Below are positions 16,546-25,428 of a DNA stretch of 64,000 nt, piece by piece. Each line of letters starts with the position of its first letter. Within the stretch, counting starts at the first letter, position 1. A program made the translations under genes and the position numbers. The notes beneath the pieces were generated by a model. That model was not told where the DNA came from and did not search any database. It saw only the letters and a list, made by a program, of their open reading frames with translations. Source of the stretch: Mesorhizobium sp. M4B.F.Ca.ET.058.02.1.1 (lineage in GTDB: Bacteria > Pseudomonadota > Alphaproteobacteria > Rhizobiales > Rhizobiaceae); NCBI RefSeq assembly GCF_003952505.1, contig NZ_CP034450.1:2666001-2730000 (forward strand). Reading direction: 5' to 3'.

Positions 16546-17775
16546 ATGACCTTGTTCGCAGCCGCGCGCCTGCCGCGCGAGATCCTGTTCGGCAAAGGCC
16601 AGCGTCATGTGCTGCCTGCCGTTGCCGCCAAATTTGGGCGGCGCGCGTTCGTCTGCACCGACGAGCGTTTCGCGGCGACTTCGCAGCTCGCCGAAATTCT
16701 TGCGGGCTTGCACAATGCGGCGATAGAGACGCTGGTCTACGACCGAACGCTGCCGGATGTGCCCCGCGACAGCGTCGCCGCCTGCATTGCGCAGGCGAAG
16801 GATTTCAAGCCGGACATGGTGATCGGGATCGGCGGGGGCAGCTGCCTCGACATGGCCAAATGCGCAGCACTTCTGCTCAGCCATGGTGGCAGGCCCCAGG
16901 ATTACTATGGCGAGTTCAACGTACCAGGCCCTACCCTTCCCGTGATCGCAGTGCCGACGACGGCCGGGACAGGCTCCGAGGTGACCCCCGTCGCCGTGAT
17001 TTCCGATCCCGATCGCACCCTGAAAGTGGGTATCTCGAGTCCTCACCTCATCGCCGCGGTGGCGCTTTGCGATCCGGATCTGACGGCGACGTGCCCCCCG
17101 TCCCTGACGGCGATCGCCGGTGCCGACGCGTTGACGCACGCAATCGAGGCCTTCACCGCAGCCAGACGCGGTGATGATCCCCGCTTGCCGCAGCAGCATG
17201 TCTTTGTCGGCAAGAGCGCCCTGACCGATCATTTCGCGCTTCTGGCTATCAGGCTGCTCGGTAGCAGTCTCGAAAAGGCATATCGCGACGGATCGGACGG
17301 GAATGCGCGCGCCGACGTTATGATGGGAGCGCTGGCCGCCGGTTGCGCCTTCGGCACCGCCGGAACGGCCGCCGCTCACGCGGTGCAGTATCCGGTCGGC
17401 GCAGTTACACATACCGCGCATGGTCTGGGCGTCGCCACCATGCTGCCATATGTGATGAGCTACAACCTTCCCGCCGCGGCCGCAGAGATTGCCGAAGTTG
17501 GCGCCGCTCTCGGCCTTTCCCGTCAGAGCGGCGACGGCGCCGATGCATCGGCGCACGCCACCATCCGCGAGGTGAGCCGGCTGTTTGCCGCCATCGGCAT
17601 CCCACCGAACTTGGCCAATCTTGGCCTTCCCGAAGACAGGATCGACTGGACGGCCGAGCAGGCGCTCGGCATCGACCGGTTGATCAAGAACAATCCGCGT
17701 CCGTTCGACCTCGCCGCGATGCGACGGCTGGTCAGGGCTGCTTATGATGGCGACATGTCCGCCACCATGATGTGA
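16546..17775 (+). CDS. Iron-containing (group III) alcohol dehydrogenase
   Basis: A 409-residue member of the Fe-ADH family that interconverts an alcohol and aldehyde with NAD(P). The dinucleotide region GIGGGSCLD is near residues 93-101 and the conserved TTAGTGSEVTP near 136-146. The metal-binding Asp/His set is in ADALTHAIEAF, AAHAVQYP and THTAHGLGV. ATG 16546 has GAAGGA eight bases upstream, whereas ATG 16537 overlaps that site. It heads a plus-strand operon with an aldehyde dehydrogenase 19 bases on and an alpha/beta hydrolase, a plausible ester or lactone to alcohol to aldehyde to acid route. Confidence 0.9.
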   Translation: MTLFAAARLPREILFGKGQRHVLPAVAAKFGRRAFVCTDERFAATSQLAEILAGLHNAAIETLVYDRTLPDVPRDSVAACIAQAKDFKPDMVIGIGGGSCLDMAKCAALLLSHGGRPQDYYGEFNVPGPTLPVIAVPTTAGTGSEVTPVAVISDPDRTLKVGISSPHLIAAVALCDPDLTATCPPSLTAIAGADALTHAIEAFTAARRGDDPRLPQQHVFVGKSALTDHFALLAIRLLGSSLEKAYRDGSDGNARADVMMGALAAGCAFGTAGTAAAHAVQYPVGAVTHTAHGLGVATMLPYVMSYNLPAAAAEIAEVGAALGLSRQSGDGADASAHATIREVSRLFAAIGIPPNLANLGLPEDRIDWTAEQALGIDRLIKNNPRPFDLAAMRRLVRAAYDGDMSATMM

Positions 17776-17794
17776 TCGACCAGGAGCTCACCCC

Positions 17795-19282
17795 ATGAAT
17801 ATCGCCGCAGGCATATCCGACGAGGATCAAGATATGTTCGATTACGCCACGGTCTCGCACGGTCTCTACATTGGCGGACGCTGGCAGCCCTCGTCGGAGG
17901 GCCGCGTGATCGAAGTGGTCGATCCGTCAACCGAAGCCGTGATCGCGGCGGTTCCCGATGCCACGCTTGCCGACGCCGCCGCAGCCGTCGACGCGGCCTC
18001 GAAGGCAGCGGCCGGCTGGCGCGAGACCTCGCCACGCAGGCGTTCGGAAATCCTGCGGCGCTGCTTCGAACTGATGACCGAACGGGCGGAGATATTGGCT
18101 GCGCTGATCTCGCTGGAGAACGGCAAGGCGCTGCGTGACGCGCGCAGTGAGGTCGCCTACGCCGCCGAGTTCTTTCGCTGGAACGCCGAGGAGGCGGTCC
18201 GCATCAGCGGTGAGTTCGGCCTTGCGCCCTCGGGCGCCAACCGGATCATTGTCGACTACCAGCCCATCGGCATTTGCGTGCTCATCACGCCATGGAATTT
18301 TCCGGCAGCCATGGCGACGCGCAAGATCGCGCCGGCGCTCGCGGCCGGCTGTACTGTGATCCTGAAGCCAGCCAGCGAGACGCCACTGACGGCCTATGCG
18401 CTTGCAGCGCTCTACGAGGAAGCCGGCGTGCCGCCCGGCGTCGTAAACGTGCTCACGACCTCGACGCCGGGGCCGGTGACGGCTGCCATGCTGGCCGATC
18501 CACGCGTGCGAAAACTGTCATTCACCGGCTCGACCGGTATCGGCCGGGTGCTCCTGGCCGAAGCCGCCAAGCACGTCATCTCCTGTTCGATGGAACTTGG
18601 CGGCAATGCACCGTTCATTGTCTTCGACGACGCCGACCTGGAAGCAGCGCTCGACGGTGCGATGGTTGCCAAGATGCGCAATGCCGGCGAGGCCTGCACC
18701 GCCGCCAATCGGCTTTACGTGCAGGCCGGCATTCATGATGCCTTCGCCGATGGGCTGTGCAAACGCATGGCTGCCCTCAATGTAGGTCCTGGCACACACC
18801 CGGAAACCGAGTGCGGCCCGATGATCACCAGCAAGGCCGTGGACAAGATCGATCGTCTCGTCCAGGACGCGGTCGCCCGTGGCGCCAAGGTTCTGTGCGG
18901 CGGAGCGATTGCCGAAGGCAAGGGCTACTTCTACCCGCCAACGGTGCTTCGCGACGTTTCCACTGACGCCGCCATGATCCATGAGGAAATATTCGGCCCC
19001 GTGGCTCCGATCATGCGCTTCGACAGCGAGGCGGACGCCATCGCGAGGGCCAACGATACCGAATACGGTCTCGCTGCCTATATCTACACGCGCGACCTGG
19101 CCAGGGGGATGCGCGTGGCATCGAAGATCGAGGCGGGCATGATCGCCCTGAACCGCGGCCTGATGTCGGATCCGGCGGCGCCCTTTGGCGGCGTCAAGCA
19201 GAGCGGACTGGGCCGCGAAGGTGGTCAAAAGCACGGCGTTGCCGAGTTCATGGAGGCGAAGTACATCGCCGTAACCCTGTGA
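17795..19282 (+). CDS. NAD(P)-dependent aldehyde dehydrogenase (succinate-semialdehyde type)
   Basis: A 495-residue aldehyde dehydrogenase closest in motif pattern to GabD-type succinate-semialdehyde dehydrogenases. It shows the WNFPAAM region, the [11 protein letters not shown] cofactor segment, catalytic Glu in [11 protein letters not shown] and nucleophile Cys in [12 protein letters not shown]. It would oxidise the aldehyde produced by the preceding Fe-alcohol dehydrogenase. AGGAG lies eight bases before ATG 17795. A downstream ATG at 17834 begins the conserved part, so the first 13 residues may be optional. The next gene overlaps its stop as GTGA. Confidence 0.92.
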   Translation: MNIAAGISDEDQDMFDYATVSHGLYIGGRWQPSSEGRVIEVVDPSTEAVIAAVPDATLADAAAAVDAASKAAAGWRETSPRRRSEILRRCFELMTERAEILAALISLENGKALRDARSEVAYAAEFFRWNAEEAVRISGEFGLAPSGANRIIVDYQPIGICVLITPWNFPAAMATRKIAPALAAGCTVILKPASETPLTAYALAALYEEAGVPPGVVNVLTTSTPGPVTAAMLADPRVRKLSFTGSTGIGRVLLAEAAKHVISCSMELGGNAPFIVFDDADLEAALDGAMVAKMRNAGEACTAANRLYVQAGIHDAFADGLCKRMAALNVGPGTHPETECGPMITSKAVDKIDRLVQDAVARGAKVLCGGAIAEGKGYFYPPTVLRDVSTDAAMIHEEIFGPVAPIMRFDSEADAIARANDTEYGLAAYIYTRDLARGMRVASKIEAGMIALNRGLMSDPAAPFGGVKQSGLGREGGQKHGVAEFMEAKYIAVTL

Positions 19283-20112
19283 GCGGACACGCCAAAGATC
19301 CGTTTCGCATTCGCGATCATGTGGTCGAGTTCGACGACATCGTCGCCGAGATCGTGCGCAGAAGCGAAGATAGCAGGGCGAACGTGCCAATGGTCGGCGA
19401 CGTCGCCTACGGAGATGACGCCACCGAGACCATCGATCTGTTCTTTCCCGAGGGCAAACGGGACCGCCTGCCGGTGCATATGTTCATTCACGGCGGCTAT
19501 TGGCGCATGTTCTCCAAGCGTGATTATTCTTATGTCGCCGAGACCGTCACGAACGCCGGTGCGATCGCAGTCATCGTCGACTATGCGCTGATGCCAGCAG
19601 TCAGGATGGCAAAAATCGTTGACCAGACGCGCCGCGCCAAGCGATGGGTGCTTGACCATATCGCGGACCATGGCGGCGATCCCGATCTGCTGACCGTTAG
19701 CGGTCATTCCGCCGGCGCGCAGCTGGCAACGATGCTTTTCGACGGCGACGACCGGCCGTCCGGCATCAAAGCTGCGCTGCTGCTCGGCGGCCTTTACGAC
19801 CTGAAGCCGTTGCAAATGTCATTCCTTGCCGCCGAGATCGCGATCACCGACGAAGAAGCCCGCCGGTTCTCGCCGATCAACCACAGCTTCGATCCATCCG
19901 TGGCCGTAGAGATCTCGGTCGGCGCCGATGAGACGCCGCCCTTCCACAGCCAGGCCGCGATGTTCATGAGCCACCTGGAAAACCAAGGGCTGGCTGTCTC
20001 GCGCACGACCCTTGCGGCGGCCAATCACATGAGCAGCGTCCGCGACCTTGGCGTGGCGGGCACCGAAGCCGCGTCACTGTTGGCCCGCTTCGTGGGATCT
20101 CAGTCAGCCTAG
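19279..20112 (+). CDS. Alpha/beta hydrolase (kynurenine formamidase-like esterase)
   Basis: A 277-residue alpha/beta hydrolase starting at GTG 19279, which overlaps the aldehyde dehydrogenase stop. HGGYWRMFSK near residues 71-80 is the HGGxW oxyanion block typical of kynurenine formamidase/esterase relatives, and SGHSAGAQLA near 141-150 holds the nucleophile Ser. The late His is likely in ANHMSSV near 250. It probably hydrolyses an ester, lactone or formamide before or after the oxidoreductase steps. No kynurenine genes are nearby, so tryptophan breakdown is not favoured. Confidence 0.85.
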   Translation: MSGHAKDPFRIRDHVVEFDDIVAEIVRRSEDSRANVPMVGDVAYGDDATETIDLFFPEGKRDRLPVHMFIHGGYWRMFSKRDYSYVAETVTNAGAIAVIVDYALMPAVRMAKIVDQTRRAKRWVLDHIADHGGDPDLLTVSGHSAGAQLATMLFDGDDRPSGIKAALLLGGLYDLKPLQMSFLAAEIAITDEEARRFSPINHSFDPSVAVEISVGADETPPFHSQAAMFMSHLENQGLAVSRTTLAAANHMSSVRDLGVAGTEAASLLARFVGSQSA

Positions 20113-20810
20113 TAGCCGTAGTAGAGGCCCAGACCGCGCTGCAGGGCCGAGGCCAGATGCGCCTGCATGGCCGCCGCAGCCGCCTCCGGGTCGCGTGCCT
20201 TGCATGCCAGGATGACCTGCATGTGCTCGCGCAGGGATTGCAGCACGAGAGGCACGGTGACCTTTCTGTCCAGCCGGATCAGCCGGACGTAGTTGTGAAG
20301 CCGCTTGTAGGAACTGTCGATCAATGGATTGTTCAGGCTGGCAATGATGGAGTGATGCAGCAAGGTCTCGAGTTGCTCGAGGTCGGCCCTGACCAGGTCG
20401 GTGAGCCCACCGCGCTCGATCTCCTCGATGACCGCCAAATGACGTCTTTCCAGTTCCGCCAGGTCCGCCTCGTCCGCGGTTTGCGCGTAAACCCCTGTCG
20501 CTGCACGCTCCAGAATGCTGCGAAACTGGTAGGTCGACCTGGTCAGTTCGAACCCGGGCTTGACGAACTGGATGCCCGAGCGCGAATGGATGATGACGAT
20601 CCCCTCTGCCTCGAGCAGCTTGAGCGCATCGCGCAGCGGCGCAACCGGGATTTGCAGCATTTCGACAAGATCGCCTTGCGACAGAAAGGCCCCCGCGGGG
20701 ATCTTCCGCTCAAACAGTGTCTCAAGAATGCGCGTGTAGGCACGATCGCCAAGGCGTTGGCCGGCTGCCGCCCCGGCGGCCCCATCGGACTGATCGTCGT
20801 GCTGCGCCAC
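20109..20810 (-). CDS. GntR/FCD transcription regulator
   Basis: A 233-residue regulator with a GntR winged helix-turn-helix at about residues 20-80 (LSQGDLVEMLQIPVAPLRDAL) and an FCD domain after it. I chose GTG 20810, which has GAGG six bases upstream on the minus strand. A frame running to 21113 would translate promoter DNA and add about 100 residues without family support. It is convergent with the alpha/beta hydrolase (ends overlap by four bases) and divergent from the enolase-superfamily/ABC operon. A repeated 23-base element lies just upstream of each of these two starts. Confidence 0.88.
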   Translation of the reverse strand: MAQHDDQSDGAAGAAAGQRLGDRAYTRILETLFERKIPAGAFLSQGDLVEMLQIPVAPLRDALKLLEAEGIVIIHSRSGIQFVKPGFELTRSTYQFRSILERAATGVYAQTADEADLAELERRHLAVIEEIERGGLTDLVRADLEQLETLLHHSIIASLNNPLIDSSYKRLHNYVRLIRLDRKVTVPLVLQSLREHMQVILACKARDPEAAAAAMQAHLASALQRGLGLYYGY

Positions 20811-20824
20811 TTTTGACCTCGCAT

Positions 20825-20847
20825 CTGAAATATCTAAACATGATTCT
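20825..20847. promoter_or_regulatory. Repeated operator-like element, copy 1 (regulator side)
   Basis: CTGAAATATCTAAA (20825-20838) is followed, after four variable bases, by ATTCT (20843-20847). The same layout recurs at 21086-21108. This copy lies 15 bases upstream of the regulator GTG. On the minus strand it contains TAGAAT (20847-20842), a good -10 candidate, so binding here would affect the regulator's own promoter. Confidence 0.6.
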
Positions 20848-21085
20848 AAAACATTACCGGCCGTGCCATCGTAAAGTATCGCATTGCCGGTTATCAATGG
20901 ACCTTTGCAGGGATACGACTGACCGGGGTACTGCGCTGCGCGCAACCGGTATCCCGGGCTGCTTGCAGGTCGTCGCGCGGCCATCGAGCCAGGGCCGCTA
21001 ACCGGTCGACGAAGCGTCGCCCACTGCATTTGCGTGCCTGCCTGCCGGACGGTTTTGCGCCTGGCCGCTTGCCTCTTTTCCAAAA

Positions 21086-21108
21086 CTGAAATATCTAAAG
21101 CGCATTCT
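21086..21108. promoter_or_regulatory. Repeated operator-like element, copy 2 (enolase side)
   Basis: An identical 14-mer CTGAAATATCTAAA (21086-21099) and ATTCT (21104-21108) with the same four-base spacing as copy 1. It is 20 bases before the enolase-family start. TATCTA inside it (21092-21097) is a plausible -10, placed 17 bases from TTGCCT at 21069-21074, so the element overlaps the operon promoter. Confidence 0.62.
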
Positions 21109-21127
21109 GACATATCAGAGACGCAGT

Positions 21128-22306
21128 ATGCGCATCGCCGAGTATCGCATTACCCGCTATCAATTCGCTCGTGACCGGACCATCGGTGACAGTCAGGTCC
21201 GCATCGATGCGGCACACGTGGCCGCGCTTGAGCTCGTTGCCGAGAATGGCCTGGTCGGGCTGGGCTTTGTCCAGAGCCTGTTTCACCCCTTGCCGGACCA
21301 GGCCGAGATCGTTCGTGTTTTTGAAGAGGAGGCTTGGCCCGATCTCGCAGGGCAATCGCCTTTGGGGCTCGTGCATCGGGTCCAGCGGCCCCGCGGCGGA
21401 AACAGGCGCGCCTTCGGCTTACCTTTCGAGGAAGCCCTCCAGGTTGCGTTGTGGGATCTGAGTGCGAAGCTGGTCGGCCTGCCGTTGCACGAGCTCCTGG
21501 GGAGCCGACGCAAACGCGTGAAAGCCTACGCATCCGGTCTCGATTTCCACCTCAGCGACGATGAATTCCAAGCGTTCTTTGCCCATGCCGAGGCGCTTGG
21601 TTATCGCGCGTTCAAGATCAAGGTGGGGCATCCCGATTTCGACCGGGATTTGTCCCGGCTGGAGCTGTTGCGAAAGACGGTGCGGCCCGGCTCGTCGATC
21701 ATGATTGACGCAAACGAGGCTTGGGGGGCCAAGGAGGCATCGGTAAAACTGCAGAAAATTCATAGCCTTGGCTTTGATCTGCTTTGGGTCGAGGACCCTA
21801 TCCTGCGCCACGACTTCGACGGCCTTCGCAACCTCAAGGCGGCAACGCCGTGGACCATGATCAATTCAGGCGAATACCTCGATGCGGCCGGCAAGCGCCT
21901 GTTGATGCAGGCCGGCGCAACCGACATGCTGAATGTCCATGGGCAGGTGACGGACGTGATGCGGATCGGCTGGCTGGCAGCCGAACTCGGCGTTCCGGTG
22001 ACGCTTGGCAATACGTTTCTCGAAATCGGCGTACACATGGCCTGTGCGCTGCCCGAAGTCGAGTGGCTCGAATACTCGTTCCAGAACTTCGATCACCTGG
22101 TCGAGCAAACAATCGAAATTCATGACGGCTGGATTCATGCGCCCGATCGAACGGGCCATGGGCTGGTCTTGTCGGAGACCGGGCGTCTGGATTGGACGCG
22201 CCCCGAAATCCTGTCGCGCGAAGACCTTGGTGAAGCGCCCGTCAACCCGCGGGTTGACGGGATCCCAAACTCGCAGCGAGCGCTGGATGAAGCGAAGGCC
22301 TGGTAG
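21128..22306 (+). CDS. Enolase-superfamily sugar-acid dehydratase or racemase (MR/MLE group)
   Basis: A 392-residue mandelate racemase/muconate lactonizing-type enzyme. The base motif FKIKVGH has Lys163 and Lys165; the magnesium ligands are Asp194 (MIDANEAW), Glu222 (WVEDPI) and Glu249 (NSGEYL). The second-face His usually found in a PHG-type motif is not obvious, since the matching region reads LGNTFLEIGVHMA, so the chemistry may use the Lys side only. It is first in an operon with a CUT1 sugar ABC transporter 19 bases downstream and probably acts on the imported sugar acid. The divergent GntR gene likely controls it. Confidence 0.88.
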   Translation: MRIAEYRITRYQFARDRTIGDSQVRIDAAHVAALELVAENGLVGLGFVQSLFHPLPDQAEIVRVFEEEAWPDLAGQSPLGLVHRVQRPRGGNRRAFGLPFEEALQVALWDLSAKLVGLPLHELLGSRRKRVKAYASGLDFHLSDDEFQAFFAHAEALGYRAFKIKVGHPDFDRDLSRLELLRKTVRPGSSIMIDANEAWGAKEASVKLQKIHSLGFDLLWVEDPILRHDFDGLRNLKAATPWTMINSGEYLDAAGKRLLMQAGATDMLNVHGQVTDVMRIGWLAAELGVPVTLGNTFLEIGVHMACALPEVEWLEYSFQNFDHLVEQTIEIHDGWIHAPDRTGHGLVLSETGRLDWTRPEILSREDLGEAPVNPRVDGIPNSQRALDEAKAW

Positions 22307-22325
22307 ATAAAAAGGGAGGAATGAC

Positions 22326-23588
22326 GTGCAGAAGCTGAAGATATTGACCGCTATTGCGACCATGGTGGTGGCGTCGCCGGCGCTGGCCCAGGAGATCACC
22401 GTCTGGGACGTCAACGTGGACGATGCCGCCCACGCGACATACTACGATCACGCGAAGGCCGCATTCGAGGCCGCGCACCCGGGAGCAACTCTCAACCTCC
22501 TGTCTCAACCGGACGCCGAGTACTACACGCTGCTGGGCACCGCGCTCGCTTCGAAGGCAGGCCCTGACGTCATCTGGGCCAATGGCGGCGCCCAGGCCAA
22601 GGCCCTGGTCGGCGGGCTGATCCCGCTCGACGACAAGCTGCCCGACCTGATCCCGAAGCTCGTTGGAAAGTCCGCGTTCACCGGACCTGATGGCAAGCTG
22701 TACTTCATCCCGACGACGCTGCAGGGTCACGTCGTCTACTACAACAAAGCGCTTTACAAGGCCGCAGGGCTCGATCCGGAGAAGCCGCCGACGAGTTGGG
22801 CCGAACTGACCAAGGTCTGCGACGCCTTCAAGGCGCAGGGTAAACCCGCATGCTTCATGATGGCCAACAAGGAAGGCTACAACGCCGAGTTCTTCCTTTC
22901 GGAAGCGGCGAACCAGTCGCTGACCGCGCAGCAACAGGCCGATTGGCTGGCAGGCAAGCTCCATTGGTCGGATCCGCCGATCAAGACGATCTTGCAGGCC
23001 TGGGTCGATACCGCCAAGAATGGCTGGTACCAGGAGGGCGGTAACTCGCAGACCATGTTCATGGATGAGTTCGCCCTCTTCGAGCAAGGTGTCGGAGCCA
23101 ACGTGATGGGTCTGCTCTCCAACGTCGCGCATTGGAAGCAGTTCGAGACCAACATGGGCGTCGACAAGGTCGGGGTCTATCCCATGCCCTCGCCGACCGT
23201 TGCTGCCGATCAGCATGAAGGTGCCCCCGGCGTTCCGCTTGACGGCGGCGTTGGCTACGGCGTGAACAAGGACTCCGCGAACATCGATCTCGCCGTCGAC
23301 GCGGTGCGAATCCTCGCTTCGCCGGAAGTCCTGTCATACCTGGTCAACGACACCGGCTCGGTGCCAGCAAACACCGAAGTCAACACATCCGGCATTGACA
23401 GCCCTGGCCTCAAGCAGATCATGGGCTGGCTTGCGACCAGGGCCGTTCCGACCACGCATGCCAATTCTTCAGCGGCCGAGCTCGATGAATGGCACCACCA
23501 GAGCCAGCTCCTGTTCAACGGTGAAACCACCGTGGACCAGGCCGCGACAGCGCTGGACAAGGTCCAGGCTGAAGCCAAGCCGCAATAG
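22326..23588 (+). CDS. Sugar ABC transporter binding protein (CUT1, family 1)
   Basis: A 420-residue extracellular solute-binding protein. The signal peptide MQKLKILTAIATMVVASPALA ends near residue 21; the mature fold begins EITVWDVN and contains the GPDVIWANGG and TTLQGHVVYYNKALYKAAG ligand-cleft regions. GTG 22326 has GGGAGG six bases upstream, and the nearby ATG at 22321 is out of frame. The following hairpin (23610-23631) separates it from the permease genes. Ligand is probably a sugar, sugar acid or oligosaccharide, judged from its enolase-family neighbour. Confidence 0.92.
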   Translation: MQKLKILTAIATMVVASPALAQEITVWDVNVDDAAHATYYDHAKAAFEAAHPGATLNLLSQPDAEYYTLLGTALASKAGPDVIWANGGAQAKALVGGLIPLDDKLPDLIPKLVGKSAFTGPDGKLYFIPTTLQGHVVYYNKALYKAAGLDPEKPPTSWAELTKVCDAFKAQGKPACFMMANKEGYNAEFFLSEAANQSLTAQQQADWLAGKLHWSDPPIKTILQAWVDTAKNGWYQEGGNSQTMFMDEFALFEQGVGANVMGLLSNVAHWKQFETNMGVDKVGVYPMPSPTVAADQHEGAPGVPLDGGVGYGVNKDSANIDLAVDAVRILASPEVLSYLVNDTGSVPANTEVNTSGIDSPGLKQIMGWLATRAVPTTHANSSAAELDEWHHQSQLLFNGETTVDQAATALDKVQAEAKPQ

Positions 23589-23609
23589 CAATCTTCTCAC
23601 GCAGACAGT

Positions 23610-23631
23610 GGGGGCGCTGCGACGCGCCCCC
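23610..23631 (+). terminator. Hairpin after binding-protein gene (partial terminator or mRNA stabiliser)
   Basis: GGGGGCGC (23610-23617) pairs with GCGCCCCC (23624-23631) around a six-base loop, 21 bases after the binding-protein stop and before the permease genes. With no T-run, it more likely protects or attenuates the transcript so that binding protein is made in excess. Confidence 0.55.
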
Positions 23632-23654
23632 GTCCCCGCATCAGTGACGTGCCC

Positions 23655-24581
23655 ATGACCGCCAATTCGTTACACCAGACTGGCCAAGCCGCGCGGACCG
23701 GTACCCGCCCAGGCCGGAGCCGCCGGACAGAGGCGCGCGTTGCGGTGTTGTTCCTGCTTCCGGCCATCCTGCTTGTCCTGGTGTTTCGCATCTTTCCGCT
23801 GTTCTGGGGGTTTGGCATCTCCCTGACCAGCGCGACGTCGACCGACCCGGGCCAGTTCATCGGCGCCGGCAACTATCTGCGCGCACTGGACGACCCGAAT
23901 TTCCGCTCCGCCATGGCCAACGCCGTCGTGGTGCTGCTATCGGTGCCGATCTTTGTGACCATCCCGATGCTGCTGGCCATCCTGATCCACCAGGGCGTGC
24001 CGGGGCGCACGTTTTTCCGCTCCGTCTATTTCTTTCCCGCCATTCTCTCGAGCGTCATCATCGGTTCTATTTTCAGCGTGGTGCTGAGCTTCAATGGCAA
24101 TCTGAACGCGTTGCTGGGCATCGCGGGGATCAGCGGCGTGGACTGGCTGGGCCACTCGGCGACCGCACTTCCGGTGACGCTGGCGATCCAATGCTGGTCG
24201 ACCTTCGGCATGGGTGTGCTGATCTTCCTTGCCGGGCTGTCGACCGTGTCCAAGGAAATGGTCGAAGCGGCACGTCTCGACGGCGCCAAGATGTGGCAGA
24301 TCTGGTGGCATGTCATCATCCCGGAGCTTCGCCCCATCATCGAGTTCTCGACGGTGATCACGACCATCGGCCTGCTGACTTCGATGTTCGGCCTGATCTA
24401 CGTGCTGACCGGCGGCGGACCTGGCACGGCGACGACGGTGCCCGAATATCTCATCTGGGCCGCACAGGGAAAGCTCAACCGGCCCGCCTACGCCGCGGCT
24501 GTCTCGATGGTGCTGTTTTTCATGACGAGCATTCTCGCATGGCTGCAGATTCGCATTTTGTCGCGCAACGCGAACATCTGA
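23655..24581 (+). CDS. Sugar ABC transporter permease (MalF/UgpA type)
   Basis: A permease of about 308 residues with six membrane segments and the EAA coupling loop EAARLDGAKMWQIWWHVIIP near residues 202-221, which contacts the ATPase. A basic Arg-rich N-terminus precedes the first span. I prefer ATG 23655; GTG 23649, two codons upstream, is equally open and neither has a strong ribosome site. It forms the heteromeric channel with the next permease and is served by the ATPase at 25429-26481. Confidence 0.92.
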   Translation: MTANSLHQTGQAARTGTRPGRSRRTEARVAVLFLLPAILLVLVFRIFPLFWGFGISLTSATSTDPGQFIGAGNYLRALDDPNFRSAMANAVVVLLSVPIFVTIPMLLAILIHQGVPGRTFFRSVYFFPAILSSVIIGSIFSVVLSFNGNLNALLGIAGISGVDWLGHSATALPVTLAIQCWSTFGMGVLIFLAGLSTVSKEMVEAARLDGAKMWQIWWHVIIPELRPIIEFSTVITTIGLLTSMFGLIYVLTGGGPGTATTVPEYLIWAAQGKLNRPAYAAAVSMVLFFMTSILAWLQIRILSRNANI

Positions 24582-24591
24582 AGGAGGGGTC

Positions 24592-25425
24592 GTGCCAGGA
24601 GCAGGAAAACGACAGCGTCTGACCCTCAGGATCGCGGCGATCCCGATGGGGTTGCTGGCCTTGAGCTGCCTCTACCCGATCTTTTTCGCCGTCAACAACG
24701 CACTCAAGACACGTCACGATTACATGCTCGACCGCTTCGGGCTGGCCACGCAGCCCACGCTCGACAACTTCGTGCAGGCCTGGACCCGGGCGCACCTTGA
24801 TGAGTATTTCCTCAATTCCGTGATTGCGACGCTCGGGGCGGTCATCCTGTTGATGGTCGTGTCTTCCATGGCCGGCTTCGCCCTCGCGTCGCTGCGCTTT
24901 CCCTATCGGCGCTTCCTGTTCGCGGTAATCCTGTCGTCGCTGATGATCCCCGTGCAGGTCGTGCTCGTGCCCTTCATGCGCACGATGCTTGCCCTCAACC
25001 TGGTCAACACGCACATCGGGCTCATCCTGTCCTACACCGCATTTTTCCTGCCTTTCTCGGTCTACATGATGACGGCGTTCTACTCCGGGCTGCCGCGCGA
25101 GCTGATCGAAGCGGCGCGGATCGACGGGGCCTCGCTGCTGCAGGTCTGGTGGCACGTGATGCTGCCCCTGGGAACGCCGGCATTGGTGACGCTGGCCATC
25201 CTCAACACGCTGAGCTGCTGGAACGACATTCTGATCTCCCTGCTGGTCATGCAGAAGCACCGCACCCTCATGGTGGGGATTTCCGCGCTCAAGGGCCAGT
25301 ACTCGGACCAGATACCCCTGTTTACCGCTGGCATCGTCATCGCGGCGGCGCCGATCGTTGTTCTTTACATCCTGTTCCAGCGACGAATTGTTTCGGGCAT
25401 CGCCGTGGGCGCAGTGAAAGGTTAG
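24592..25425 (+). CDS. Sugar ABC transporter permease (MalG/UgpE type)
   Basis: A 277-residue second permease with six spans and the coupling loop EAARIDGASLLQVWWHVMLP near residues 172-191. GTG 24592 is preceded by AAGGAGG at a suitable distance, supporting this start over later ones. It lies 10 bases after the first permease and three bases before the ATPase gene, a tight operon. Together these form the CUT1 importer for the solute bound by the 22326-23588 protein. Confidence 0.93.
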   Translation: MPGAGKRQRLTLRIAAIPMGLLALSCLYPIFFAVNNALKTRHDYMLDRFGLATQPTLDNFVQAWTRAHLDEYFLNSVIATLGAVILLMVVSSMAGFALASLRFPYRRFLFAVILSSLMIPVQVVLVPFMRTMLALNLVNTHIGLILSYTAFFLPFSVYMMTAFYSGLPRELIEAARIDGASLLQVWWHVMLPLGTPALVTLAILNTLSCWNDILISLLVMQKHRTLMVGISALKGQYSDQIPLFTAGIVIAAAPIVVLYILFQRRIVSGIAVGAVKG

Positions 25426-25428
25426 CCG

